From: Orthonyx spaldingii
Lineage: Eukaryota > Chordata > Aves > Passeriformes > Orthonychidae
Reading direction: 5' to 3'
NCBI GenBank assembly: GCA_013397795.1
Contig: VZTJ01006079.1
Span: 124,001 to 188,000 of the forward strand
DNA length: 64,000 bases
Program-made: the position numbers and the translations under genes
In this document: positions 1-11,537 of the stretch, piece after piece
Position numbering within the stretch: the first letter of the stretch is position 1
How the letters are laid out: every line of letters starts with the position of its first letter
The notes under the pieces: model-generated
The model's database searches: none
Seen by the model: only the letters and a program-made list of their open reading frames with translations
What the model was told of the DNA's origin: nothing

Positions 1-685
1 GGATTCTTTTCTCCTCCTAGCTAAGAGGGGATAAAAACTGTAAGAATAAAATCTCTAAAGGACATGCTGACTAATGAACACAAAATGGAGCAATGTGCCA
101 TCTTGAACTGTTTAAGCCAAAATTGATCTGCAATGAGAATTAGCTGTCCCTAAGGAGCCAAGTGCAGAAAAGCAGCAACTGGTATTACAGAAGCTTCAGA
201 TCTGTGAGCAAAGCAATGGTAAATCACCTAAGGCTGGTCAAGGGAGGCAATAGGTATATGCCATATGGGACCCACTGCTTGAACAGAGCTATTGAGGACT
301 ATTTACCTCTGGGAAAAAACAAAGAAAGAAAACTTTCAGATCAACTGTCCCGATTAGAAACTCCTAAACTAAACTACTGCTTAATATTTGAATGAAGTAT
401 GGAAATTCCTACATTTTAAAGTGTTTACAATTCTTCCTTTTCAGCCATTTTTCAAATGTTTATTTGTTTTATGTCAACATTCTAATTCAGCATTAAAGTC
501 CATAAGCTCTAAAGCCTATCCAGCAGATTCTTGCAAACCATGATGGCTTGCATGGATATTTGCAATGTACCTCACCTTTAGAATACAAGGCCCTGTATGT
601 ATAAAAAAGTGTGTGTGCACAGACCCTAAACAGCATGATCAAAAGGCTGAGTTCTGGCCCATCTGTGAAAAATTATTATGACTAG
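1..685. other. Unique AT-rich DNA, no gene seen
   Basis: No repeat family, RNA gene or convincing coding exon was recognised. A 77-codon open frame at 162-395 (plus) has no recognisable domain and is probably chance. Confidence 0.5.
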
Positions 686-1412
686 AACCATAGAATCATT
701 AAGGTTGGAAAAGACCTCTGATATCAACAAGTTCAAACCTTCCCTGAAGGCTGGAACAGTTTGGTCCACTATTATGCCATGTCCCTAAGTGCCACACTTA
801 GACATTTTTTCTGAACACTTCCAGGGATGGTGATTCTACCACTGCCCTTTGCAGGAACCTACTGCAATACCTGACCAGACTTTCAGTGAAAAAACTTTTC
901 CTAATCTCTGATTTAAGCCTTTCCTGACATAACTTTAGGCCATTTCCTCTTACCCTGTCACTTGTTTCCTGTGAGAAGAAACCCACACCCTAGCTTTCTA
1001 TAATCTTATTTTAGGTAGTTGTAGAGAGCAATAGGGTTGCCTCAAGCGTCCTTTTCTCAAGGCTAATTCCTTTCCTAGTCCTGATGACATCACCATTCAT
1101 GATACAGGTTGGGATGCCATTGGCCTTCTTGGCCACCTGGGCACTGCTGGCTCCTGTTCAGCCACTCTTGACCAGTACTCCCAGGTCCTTTTCCACCAGG
1201 CAGCTTTCCAACCACTCTGCCCCCAGCCTGTAGAGCTGCCCAAGGCTGTTGTGACCCAAGGGCAGGACTTGACACTTTGCCTTGTTGAACCTCATACAAT
1301 TGACCTCAGGGCATCAATCCAGCCTGTCCAGATCCCTCTGCAGGTCCTTCCTACCCTCTAGCAGATCTACACTGCCACACAACTCAGTGTTGCCTGCAAA
1401 TTTTCTGATGAT
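686..1412 (-). repeat. CR1 LINE, 3' fragment (ORF2 C-terminus plus short 3' end)
   Basis: The plus strand begins with the complement of the CR1 3' tail (CATAGAATCATTAAGGTTGG), so the element runs on the minus strand. Reading minus, the C-terminal part of the CR1 ORF2 polyprotein is visible: the region downstream of the reverse-transcriptase active site (around 1090-1400) and the final segment with motifs RGNGLKL, RKSFFT and VESPSLEVF (798-986). Frames are broken by stops and shifts, so it is a dead copy. It is 5'-truncated, as is usual for CR1. The boundary near 1412 is approximate because the match fades. Confidence 0.9.
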
Positions 1413-2963
1413 TTCCATAGATCACTTTCAACAAAAAGTATTTTGTGATTCTCTCACGTAAACATATGCACATACATATTGTGATAAATGCAAAAGCTTT
1501 GTCTTTCAGATTTTAAAAGGTGATACATATTATAATAATGGTCACACTATAAGTAAGTAGATTTGCAGATATTGCAGAAGCAGACACAATGAGAGCAAAA
1601 TGAATGATCAAGGTTGCAATTTACACAAATCTTTCCAACTCCAAGATAATATTTGAAAGAGTTAATAAGATTAGGAAAGGGAGACTCTAACATTTCAAAG
1701 TGCACAATGCAGAACTGAATCTGGGGTAAGACATGGTATACTGTGTGTTTAAACACAGCAAATATGTGAATCTCTACCTGAATAAAGCTCTAATTGGTAA
1801 CATGGAGAAATCTTGCTTTATTGACTGCAAAACCATAAAATGCAAAAGTATTCATAAAGGCTATCAAAGTACCTGCTTTCTTTTGTTCTTTGATATAAAA
1901 GCTGCAGGACTACTCATCATGCAAAGAAGTCTCACACTCCATTGTGCTTCAGTGTCCTGTATTCATAAAGCTGACCACTATGCTGTAGGTATTATAAACT
2001 GCCAGATTGGGATGGTCACTCACACGCTTAAAATAGTCTTTTTGCACCATAGAGTGCTTCTCAAATTGAAAAATCTAGAAATTCTTCTGTAATACTTCTA
2101 TTAGATATTTCTGTGAATGCAGTAGGTTTTGCTTAACTGAATGGGCTAGGAGAAGAAATGGAGATTAACTAAAGCAGTCTGAAGCTGAAATCCTATTATG
2201 AATCTATATAGGTATAGAACTAGAGTTTTGTGTATGTTCAGTAAATTTCTGCTGCTATAGCTTAGAAGTGAATTTCAGCAGGACAGCACTCATCAGCATA
2301 CAAACAGTGCAGCTGGATCTATTTCAGAGAACACTTTACACACAGAATAAGGTACATTTTAAAATAATATTCAAGCAATATAAGACAATCCTCCAGCTAC
2401 TACTGGTTAACTGTGCAATTTCTATTAATAGTTTTGAGTGGGAAATTTGGCAAATGTTCTTTATTTACTTTAGCATCCTAAGAGGATTTAAAGTAAATCT
2501 GAAATTATAAAAATGCTGTCAGCAGAGAAATACACACCAGAGGAGAATTCAGTGATCTCCTTAAAACCTAGTTTTAAATCCTTTTATTGTGCATTTTCAC
2601 TCCTACTCCGACCAACAAGGATTTGAAATAGAACCATGAAAATAGCATATGGATAAATGTAGGAATCCTAAGCTTACATCAAGGTAGTAGAAATTCCTTT
2701 GATCTACCCTCAGGAGTTTGTGTTAAAAACAAAGTTTGTTTTTTGTTCCACACTCCAGTTGCACTAAAAAAAAGTCAAAGTCTTTGCACTTTATTTGTTC
2801 CTTTGTTCATCTATCCCTTTTCTCACTTTTACAATTTTTCTTGTTGCTGCTTTTCTCTTCAGAAGAATGCAGCTGGTTTCTCTGTTACTTTCCATTAATG
2901 AAGATACAATGTTTTGGTCAGTTCAGCATTATCTTATAAATCTTAGTTTGATTTTTGTGACAG

Positions 2964-3072
2964 AGTGTAGATTGTCTCTAAGCAAAATGCCAGGAATACC
3001 TTCATCCACTGCCAAATGGAGGTCAGAGCTGTCTCTTTTCATTGAGGCCAAGAAAGCCGTAGCAGCTCAAAG
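2964..3072 (+). other. Candidate small exon of unknown gene
   Basis: An open reading stretch follows a splice-acceptor-like site (TTTTTGTGACAG, AG at 2962-2963) and ends at a good donor (CAAAG/GTGAAG, GT at 3073-3074). In the open frame it encodes a short Lys/Ala-rich C-terminal part (IEAKKAVAAQR) and ends in the middle of a codon. No neighbouring exon with matching phase was found. I do not recognise the peptide. It may be chance; the splice signals and hydrophilic composition are the only support. Confidence 0.15.
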
Positions 3073-3222
3073 GTGAAGCACATTTCTTGAAAAGAGCTGA
3101 GATACACATGGCTATAATTCTTTATCTAGACAATGTTAACAAGCCTAAGGATTGCTTACAGAGCAAAAGAGTAAAAAAATTTAGATTGGGAAAAGAAAAT
3201 TTTAGATTACTTCTGTAGAGTT

Positions 3223-3244
3223 TTAAAAACTAATTAGTTTTTAA
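3223..3244. repeat. 22-bp perfect palindrome
   Basis: TTAAAAACTAA is followed directly by its exact reverse complement TTAGTTTTTAA. It is AT-rich and could extrude a cruciform or be a homeodomain-type TAATTA site. No flanking element explains it. Confidence 0.7.
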
Positions 3245-3512
3245 CCCATTACTGTATGAGAAAAAAGTCAGAAAAAATACGATAATAAAAAAAATTAACA
3301 TTCCTGGTATTAAAGGAAAGTTTATGATGTTGTTATTTATATATTTTGTAATTAACCTCTATTTGCAGCTGCTTCACATAATACAGAAAAAATATTGCAC
3401 AAATTAGCAATTTGATTGGACCAATGTTACTTAAGAGCTCATGTTTTTTCTAAAAATTTTCCGTGTCTTATGTACTACTCCAAATTAAACACTAATTTTA
3501 TTTGCTAAGAAT

Positions 3513-3537
3513 GGGGGGGGTAGGGTGGGGGGGTGGG
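3513..3537 (+). other. G-quadruplex-forming motif
   Basis: Four G-runs (8, 3, 7 and 3 Gs) are separated by loops of only 1-2 bases (TA, T, T), which fits the canonical intramolecular G4 pattern with very short loops. It is an isolated G-rich spot in AT-rich DNA. No promoter elements are evident nearby. Confidence 0.7.
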
Positions 3538-5590
3538 AAGAGAGCAATAAGTAAAAATAGGATAGAAATTTTCTCCTCAGATGAAATCAAGTAATTTCTG
3601 TTTGGTTCAACTGTCTTCACCAGACAGTTAAATGAAACCACCTTATTTTGTCTGGAAAACATCAGAGAATACTCACATTTTTCATTTGTCTGCCAAAGAA
3701 AGATGGCAGCATTCTAAATCATCACAGCATTTCACACACTCTGTGGTTAAAAGCTTTTCTGAAGACAATGTTGAGCTCCAAAAATCTATGTGTAAGTTTC
3801 AGACATCTGCTAAAGCTAGATCTAGAATTTTGAGCCAGATCTATATCAGTGTAGGAAAGCTTAAGATTTTGCTTTCCTTAGCAATAAGTGGATAAATTGC
3901 AATTTTCATGCTTAAATGAATGAGTCATCTGCATCTGGAAAAGATCAAGTAGTTATATCTTTGTTTACTGTTCATTTGGGCAAGTAGAGGTAAATATAAC
4001 CTGCCATCAACATGTGCTTCTTAATCAAGCCTTGTTCAAATACTGTTTAATTGTTATCTCTGAAAATCTGCATTGTAGAGAGTCATCTATGCACAAAAAT
4101 GTTATAGCATTAAGGCAAAAAGAAAAACACTCTTCCTGAAAAACACAGGAAAACAGATTGTCACAGCTTTGATAGTACAACAGGCATATAAAAGCTTAAT
4201 TCAATCTGATTTTTTTTATTAATTAGATCATTTTATATGTGGTCTTGGAATTTTCTCATTTTGAAATAAAAAACCACCTTAGAAGGTCTGTTTTTTGTAT
4301 AGGACCAGTTCTCAGTTAGGGTACTAGGCTAGGAAACAGAGGCCACACCTACATGCCATTAAATAGGATTTGGAAACTAGACTCCAGAGAATACCAACCT
4401 CTGACTGGCTGAAAGTTTACAAAAAGATGAACTATTACGGAAATAAGGTAGTTTTCTGCTGGGAAAGAGTAAACAAGTATCTTAGGGAAAGAAAACTGCC
4501 TGGAAACAGCTGTGTCTTAAGTTATTTTTACTTTGACCTTCAGGAAAGAGAGCCTGGCCTTGATTCTGTTTGACCCTAAGGAAAGAGAACATACAAAAAT
4601 TTATTTTGTGCTAACCTCAAGACAAGGACATTCAGAAAATCCTTTTTGCAGACTTTGAAAGGAAAAATACCTTAAAGAAGAGATACTTTTACTCCACAAA
4701 TGAAGACAGAGCTATAAGAGTAGGTTTATTTTAAGTTCTGAATAGACTGTTAAATTTTCCTCTGAAGCTGCAAAATAAAATTTTGGTTTTATGTTGTTTT
4801 CTTCATTTGCTTCAGTTCTCTATGGCTGGCAGGCCATCTGTTCTCAATGTCTGTATCCTTTACACTGTGGATTTGTATGCTAAGAACTTCTTTCTTTAAA
4901 CAGTGTCTGCTGTAATTTCATGTTTACTATTTGTACTAAACTGATATTCCACCAACAAAGGGAATTAAAAACAAAGTTGGTAATTCTACACATGCATAAT
5001 TAAAAATTACCTTTTTTGATGAGCAATCCATTTTTCAATTTCTTCCTCTGCTTTCACATCATATGTTGTATAACAATTTAATAGATGATTCACACAAAAG
5101 CCTCCAAAAAAACCCCATAGTGCACACTGCAAGAAGTGTCAGCATGGATCTTGCATTAACATATTTTCACTTTGTAAATTAAACACAATATTTCAAAGCA
5201 TATAAGAAAAGCTATATTTGCATAGAAAAAGAGAATGTTCCTAGTCAGGTCATATCAATTAGACAACCCCTTCTGCCCCCATGGGTTGCTTGGTTAAAAG
5301 AGTAGCTTAAAAAAGAAGGTGGGATCGAGGTGAAGAGAATTTTAAGGGAAGCCAAAGGAAGGGCAAATCTGCTGTATACCTCAAGAAGCACTCAGAGCTA
5401 TTTTTTTGTACCAGGCTAATACCATTACATGTGCTGAAAGTACATGAAAAAACACACATATCAAAATCTCTTAAGCATCAATGTTAGCACTCTGCTCAAC
5501 TGATTCTCTACTTTAATTTTCCTTCATAATCATCCAGCAGAATCATTATCTGTCTTACTTTTTAAGTACTGTGTGAATTTGTCCTTCTAA

Positions 5591-5890
5591 CGCTAAATCT
5601 TCCCCTTTCTTCTTCTTCCCCCATATTTTACTGCTGAGCATGATGCCATGTGGTATGGAATATCTCTTTGGTCATCTGGAGCCAGCTTCCCAAACTGTCT
5701 CCACTCCCAGCTAGTTCTCTTCCCTCAGCCTATTCGCTGGTGGAGCAGTATGAGGAGCTGAAAAGGCCTTGACCCTGTCAGTGTTCAACAATAATGAAAC
5801 TATCACTATATTTTCAACAGAAATCCAAAACACACTCCCCTACTAACTACTGTGAAGAAAATTCACTCTATCACTGACAAAACCACCACT
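5591..5890 (-). mobile_element. ERVL-like LTR fragment (U3 side), minus strand
   Basis: The block GAGCATGATGCCATGTGGTA and the following GGAATATCTCTTTGGTC match, in order, the complement of the U3 core seen in the LTR at 11558-12712. The match continues through the U3 start near 5890 (complement of the TG end). The R/U5 half is missing on the low-coordinate side, so this is a truncated LTR. No target duplication is visible. It is strongly diverged from its relatives, so probably old. Confidence 0.75.
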
Positions 5891-6024
5891 GATATTTTAA
5901 TGTTCAGAGGGGATTTGTGAGGAATCCTCAAAGTTTAAGCATGATTTTTGAACACGTCTACATTTGAAACAAACTGAGATCAAGACAATCATGAATGCCT
6001 ATGGGCAGCAGCCACTTTTGGTGG
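5891..6024. other. Spacer between two LTR fragments
   Basis: No recognisable sequence. A retroviral primer-binding site was looked for on the minus strand beside the 6025 LTR end and not found. Confidence 0.4.
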
Positions 6025-6488
6025 TAGTGTATCTTGGCTGCAGCTGGCAATTACATGCCATGCAGATGCCGACTCATTCCCTGTCCTAGTTGTACATGGA
6101 GGAGAATTGGAAGCAAGTAAAAGTTGTGGGTTGAGATAAAAACAGTGTAAAAATAATAAAGTAAAATATAACAACAACAGTGATAACAACAATAATAGTT
6201 GCAATAAAAGGGGAGATACCAAAAAGAGACAATAAAATAAAACTCAAGAAAACAACTCAGCCTTATCACTCACTGTCAAATGCCCAGCGTGTCCCTCAGC
6301 AGCAATTGGTCCCTCTCAGCCAACTGCCCTTAGGGCATGATATTCTATGGTATGGAATATCCCCTTGGCCAATTCAGGTCAGCTGTCCTGGCTGTGCTCC
6401 CTCCTAACACCTTCTGCAACTCCTCTCTCTCAGAACATGGAAAACTGAAAAAGACCTTGACTTAGGATAAACCCTACCTAGCAGTAGT
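6025..6488 (-). mobile_element. ERVL-like LTR fragment (R/U5 plus part of U3), minus strand
   Basis: From the low end: a diverged LTR 3' terminus, the GGGTTGAGATAAAAACAGT segment, an expanded AAC/AAT-rich stretch (6160-6240), then the U3 core (GGTATGGAATATCCCCTTGG, CAGGTCAGCTGTCCTGGCTG). The U3 start is missing; the LTR stops where the CR1-type LINE begins near 6489. It is a different subfamily from the 5591 copy, because the R/U5 layout and the AAC-rich insert differ. Orientation is the same. Boundaries are approximate. Confidence 0.7.
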
Positions 6489-7985
6489 GTCCACAAATGG
6501 AAAGTCACTGTTCCAGCAGTTGTGATATACTGTCTCAGGGAACCAAGCAGTCCAGCTTGTATCAGTATTATTAAAGACTGAGATGAAAAAAAGGATTAAA
6601 TAAGTCCGGTTTTTTCTGAATTTCTATTTGGCAAGTGACCATCTTCATCAAGTATAGTTCCAATGTTTTCCTTGATGCACCTCTTAATACTAACATACTT
6701 GAAAAATTCCTTCTTGTTTTTGACACAACACTAGCCAGTGTCAGCTCTGTTGAGCTTTGGTCTTTTGTGTTTTCTCCCTGCCTATGTGAATGAGGACTCT
6801 ATGGTCTGCCTGTGAACTCTGATCTTGCTTCTGAAGAGCATACAGTCTCTTTTTCCTTACAAGTTCCAAGAGGAGTTCCCTGTTGAGCTAACCTAGTCTT
6901 TGGCCCCCTCTTGCCTGACCTGTGACACAATGGGATGTCCATGTCTGTGTCACAAGTTTAAAATCTGCTCCTGTGCTTTTAAATGGTGTTTCTTCAAAAC
7001 TGAGAAGCACCCGTTGACCCTTAAACCCTCAAAAGCAGATTCCCAGGAGACACTGATAAATACCTGAACAGCTTAAAATTCCCTTTCTTGAAACTCAGTG
7101 TAACAACTCTGCTGACCCTTTTACATTTAACCAAAAATTTTAAACTCCACTATTTCCTGATCACTGTGGACAATACATCACCTATCTCTCCTGAGTCCTT
7201 TTCTATTTATAAATAGCAACATGGGAGAGAACCTTTCATAGTTGACTCACTGAGTACTTGTGACAGGAAATTAGCTTCAAACATTTGAGAATTTCCCAGA
7301 GCTGCTTGTCACAGCAGTATGGTATTTTCAGTTGATATCTGGGGAGTAGAAATCTCCCATGACAACAATGGCTACCAATCCAGAGGGTTTTTTTTTCCTA
7401 ATTGCCTACAGAGTAATTCCACCATATTAACATCCTGGTCTGGTGATTGGCATTAGGCACCCACAGAGAAAAAACCTTTGTTTTCCATCCCTCTAATCTT
7501 CACCAAGAATGTTTTTCCCTAATTGTAAGGGCTGTAAAGACAAGTCTCTCCTTTACATATAGTGCAAAATTTTCACATTGTCTGCACAGCCTATCCCACC
7601 TGAACTTCCAGCACTCCAGTCATGGGACTCATTCCACCAAGTCTCACTGATACTAAGGACATCATAGGGAAATGATCAATGCTTCCAGTTCATCATGCTT
7701 GTTTCTCATAGATTGACATACACACCTTTCAGATGTTCCTAAACCTTCATTGCTCCCTGGAGCAGCCTGAAGGTTCCCATTGTTGTTGCCACTGTCAAAC
7801 AGTGTCGTGTTATCCCCTACCTTCCCAGTTCCTGATATCATACCCTTCTCCCATCAATTCTAGTTTAAAGCCCACACAAGAAATCTTGCCAGCTTGCAAA
7901 CAAAGAATTGTTTCCACTGGTTTGGATATGCTGTCAGGTCCCAGCGTAGCTATTTTGTCTCAAAGACTCTTCCTTTATTATAAAA
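6489..7985 (-). repeat. CR1-type LINE, endonuclease and early ORF2 region
   Basis: Reading the minus strand, pieces of an apurinic-endonuclease LINE ORF2 appear in the right order. First comes the N-terminal MRNKHDELEA near 7715. Next is SISETWWNESHDWSAG (about 7608-7655). Then comes VMGDFYSPDIN (about 7325-7362), which carries the GDF hallmark of the endonuclease fold. Last is a Lys-rich region ending KKEFFKYV near 6710. Many stops and frameshifts mean it is dead. Most CR1 copies keep only the 3' end, so a 1.5-kb fragment with the endonuclease but no reverse transcriptase is unusual. The low end is cut next to an LTR. Exact LINE family is uncertain. Confidence 0.75.
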
Positions 7986-10781
7986 AAACAAAATTTTCTG
8001 CATGGGAAGGCAAATCCTACACTTCAAGTTCATTATAATTTATACATAAATTATAATATCTAAGAGACATTAAGAACCTCCAAAAAATCATATAGTCCCG
8101 TGTTATTCTTCAGTACATTATGTTTGGTCCTGGTGCCTTTAGATGTACTGTCCTTTTTACACCACCTCAAGATCTCGTTGCTGGAGACCTGGCTCCTAAG
8201 CTCCCCAGACATCAATTACACAATATCTCTACTTGATAGTTTTCATTTTCAGTCTTACTTGTTTTCAAACAAATCAGAACACAAGAAAGAATCTCAGGGA
8301 TATATAACCCTGTAAAGATAGGTCCATAGGTTTCAAAGGGCTAAAATACTCTTTTATAAATGAGGTATTTAGGCAGTGAGCTGGCAACATCTGCCGTCTT
8401 TGCACCTTTCTTTTTCTCTGCTCATAGAGTTTATCTATTCTCACATACATTGTTAATACAGCATTTGTCAGAAAAACTAACATTTAACTGTTAGTGAAAA
8501 TGTTTTTTTATTAACATTAAAGATATTAACAACAACCATTCAGCTTATTATTATTCTTCCACCCACAGAAATTAGTCTGGTTTTATTATTATTTAATCTA
8601 TAATTACATATTATAAACTTAATGTCTTCATAGGATGTTCAGATGATTTACTTGGTATACTTAAGGGTAAGTGAAATACAAATTAGTGTTTAGTATATGT
8701 TGTTGTTAGCATGAAAACTTTTAAGCTATCAAGCTATATTGGTAGAAAGCTATTCCACTGTTCCATTATGTTGTGATCTTAGTTGTCATTTTGCACAGGC
8801 TGCAGTAACGTAAACCTGAAGCAGCCCTACAGATTGAGAATGTACCTATTCCAAACATACACAACATCCTTGGATTCCAAGTCAGGTTATTTACATGGAT
8901 TAAGAAATCATCTGTTAACACTCAGTAAAATAAATTAATTCTTTGAATGAAATAATTGCAAAGAAATTATGCAATCTAGTCAATGCACATATATTAGCAA
9001 ATCTATGGAGTAGTATAAAAAAAGAAATCAGTTCAATACTTTTTAAGTGTTCCCTGAAGTAAAGAAATGTATTCATTAACACAGATTCCAAGGTAAAATA
9101 GTTAACTGGGTAGGCAGAAGAGAATTTTTTATTGTGATTGTTGCAATTAAGGGGAAACTACTGAGTTCTAATGCCAGAAGTATAAAAGGTTTAAGAAAAT
9201 GCAAAGCCAACTTCAGCAAGGCCCTTATTCTACAAATCATATGCTTAGCTCCCAGTACATAAATTTTCCAGTTTATTGGCAGGTTTTATAGATTTCCATA
9301 ATCTCTTGATTCCAGGCAATTAGATCTATTCTTAAGACTGTAAATTCTTAAAACCATACTCCTACAGAGAGCTGTTTGACTCCAATACATCTGCCCTCAA
9401 AGCTGTGGCTAACCACTTTAGTATGGTTCAAGTGACGGGGAAAAATGTTAGGCAAAATACTATGCTGGAAGAATCAGATAAACCCCTAAAATTAAGGCAG
9501 AAAGAATATAATATGCATCACATCACACAGCAGTACATTCACACTACTGTATGCTTTACACATCTCAAATTGTATTATAATGCAACACCATTAAAATCAA
9601 AGACAAGTATAGTAAGACAGGCTAGAATTAAGATCACTGTGATACACACTGGGAAACACAAAAGGGACTTCAAATACTATTGAAAACCATCCTAATGAAC
9701 AAAAATGGTTAGGTCTCAGAGTCTCCTGGTCCCAGGCAATATTACTGGAGTGTAGCAAAGGAAAAAGTTGCAAGAAAATCTACGTCAAAAGAAATGAAGC
9801 AATGTTTTAAAGACAACTTGAGAGAAGAATTGCCTTCTGGCAACAATATATATAGTTGCAAATAGACTTTGATGTGCAATAAAAGTTAATGGTGGTCAGA
9901 CAAAGGTTACAAAGAAATGAAGATACACTGGTTCCATTCAAGGTAAAGTTTGGTATATAATAAAATCTAATCATGAGCACACTAAGAAGTGAATGAAATC
10001 ACTGAAAGAGTGTTTTTGCACTTTCAGCATTAGTGAATTTTATACGTAACAGGTAAAATATTCAGTTGTATGGGGTATTTTTCTATAACCCATTCAAGTA
10101 ATATTGGAAAGTTATGGGTGTTTTTACTACCCTTTACTTAAAAGTTGAAAACACAGCATCGGAAATCAAGATGTAGAAATGACTGCTCCCTTTATTATGC
10201 TCATGCATTTGAGAAGAAAGCACAGGATTTGTTGCTAAAGTAACTCTTAAGTAGATTGGCATCCAATGGAATATTCCTAGCACGGAGTGTTTCATCTGCA
10301 ACACATAGAATGACTATCAGAAGTAAAATCTTTACATAGTACGTAGCTAATATAGTTTTTCTAAGCGTGACTGATTTTTAAGAGGCTATTGAATCATTTG
10401 GAAAGTGATTGGCTTAAAAAAACCAAAAAACAGACAAAAAAAATCAGAATACTTCTTAAATTAGCTAATTGTGGATATAGTAATCTTATTTTAACTACCA
10501 ATACTGAAACCTTCACCCTTCTGAATTACTCCCTACATTAGTATTAGAACTTGTATTTATGCTCTGCCCCAGAAAAAATAATTGTCTTCATGGATGACAA
10601 AGACATGATCAGGTATTCAATGATGATTATCATTTGAGCAGAGGTTTGGCAAATAGATACCATTTTTAAGCTAGTCAACTTTCATGATAGATTTGCCAGG
10701 TTGAATTTTAACCTGAGTAGCTGATTTGCTTTCCTTTTTTAAAGCAATTTTTATTCAGTAGACTTTCTGATAGGATTTTGC
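7986..10781. other. Unique AT-rich DNA
   Basis: Nothing gene-like was supported. It includes an AT-rich inverted repeat at 8032-8057 and several open frames (8274-8483 minus, 9405-9683 plus) without recognisable domains. Confidence 0.5.
8032..8057. repeat. 12-bp inverted repeat, 2-nt loop
   Basis: ATTATAATTTAT, AC, ATAAATTATAAT: perfect 12-bp arms with almost no loop, about 45 bp beyond the 5' edge of the LINE fragment. Purely AT, so cruciform-prone. Confidence 0.7.
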
Positions 10782-10805
10782 ATGTCTTAAAGTACTTTAA
10801 GACAT
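10782..10805. repeat. 24-bp perfect palindrome at the edge of a truncated provirus
   Basis: The half-site ATGTCTTAAAGT is followed immediately by its exact reverse complement. It lies a few bases from where recognisable proviral leader sequence ends (near 10815), so it may mark or have caused the deletion breakpoint. Confidence 0.75.
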
Positions 10806-10814
10806 AAAAGGTAT

Positions 10815-11537
10815 TTGTTTTCATTACAAAATGTGTTGCAGATCTTCAGTTCGAGAAAAAGCAGAATGTTTGCACACTTTGGTGCAATCAATACTTGCTC
10901 TGTCATAGGCTTATCCATGGCCACATACTTCGAGGTGCTCCAGCGCGATCCCATGCACAGCCATGGATGGTTAAAGGTGTACCTGCAGTATAGACTTAAG
11001 ACACTGATGCTTTGAGGGGTACCTTCTTCACTGTAGACTTATGCTTGGGCTAAAATCCCTTTAGAGGTATGCCTGCTGCAGCACAGACATAACCACAGCC
11101 ACAGACGCATCAAGATGCAACTGCTCTGCTGCTGACTGATTCACAGTCACAAATGGTTTGGGTGTCCTGCTGCCACATTAACTCATCCATAGGTCTTTGC
11201 CCCTTTGACTGGAAGTTCCAGCCTGTCCAGTACAGCATTACAGAAATCATACCGATGCCCTGGCCATCTCTCAGCCCAGACACATCTCCATGGCTGTTAT
11301 CCAAGTGTTCCTGGCCACAGCAGAGCATGGAGCCCAGCAGTACAGCGCTCAGCAGCATGGTGACCAGCAAAAGTAAAACACAGCTTTTAACAAGCACGAG
11401 GCTCATATACAGGATGGCAAGTGAGCCCCATGGCAAGCACAGGAAACTGCTGATTAAAAGATAAGTGGTGCAAACAGCTGCTATGAATTCAACCTAGCAC
11501 ATTCCAGTCAAATCTGTCATTATCTTGAACCCTTCAA
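10815..11537 (-). mobile_element. Proviral leader region of truncated ERV
   Basis: This stretch lies directly downstream (minus strand) of a primer-binding site and a 5' LTR, so by position it is the retroviral leader. It carries the membrane-protein ORF at 11110-11436. No gag, pol or env follows: sequence resembling the element ends near 10815 beside a palindrome. The provirus therefore lost its 3' part. It is GC-richer than its surroundings. Confidence 0.6.
11110..11436 (-). CDS. Small predicted membrane protein in ERV leader (108 aa, unknown function)
   Basis: An intact 108-codon ATG-started frame lies about 100 bp downstream of the primer-binding site on the same strand. Residues about 5-41 are strongly hydrophobic (rich in Leu, Val, Met), enough for one or two membrane spans or an uncleaved signal anchor, followed by a Cys-Cys pair and a hydrophilic tail rich in Asp, Gln and Ser. 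No retroviral domain is recognised. Position before gag would be unusual for a structural gene and recalls a leader-encoded accessory protein. It stays open although most other retroviral reading frames in the window are broken. The frame may be open by chance in GC-rich leader sequence; no codon-bias test was possible. Confidence 0.35.
   Translation of the reverse strand: MPWGSLAILYMSLVLVKSCVLLLLVTMLLSAVLLGSMLCCGQEHLDNSHGDVSGLRDGQGIGMISVMLYWTGWNFQSKGQRPMDELMWQQDTQTICDCESVSSRAVAS

Larger units (their letters stand above)
1413..5590. other. Unique AT-rich DNA with small motifs
   Basis: Mostly featureless. It contains a 22-bp perfect palindrome (3223-3244), a G-quadruplex motif (3513-3537) and one candidate small exon (2964-3072), listed separately. 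Other open frames (1733-2092, 3632-3895) show no recognisable domain. Confidence 0.5.
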
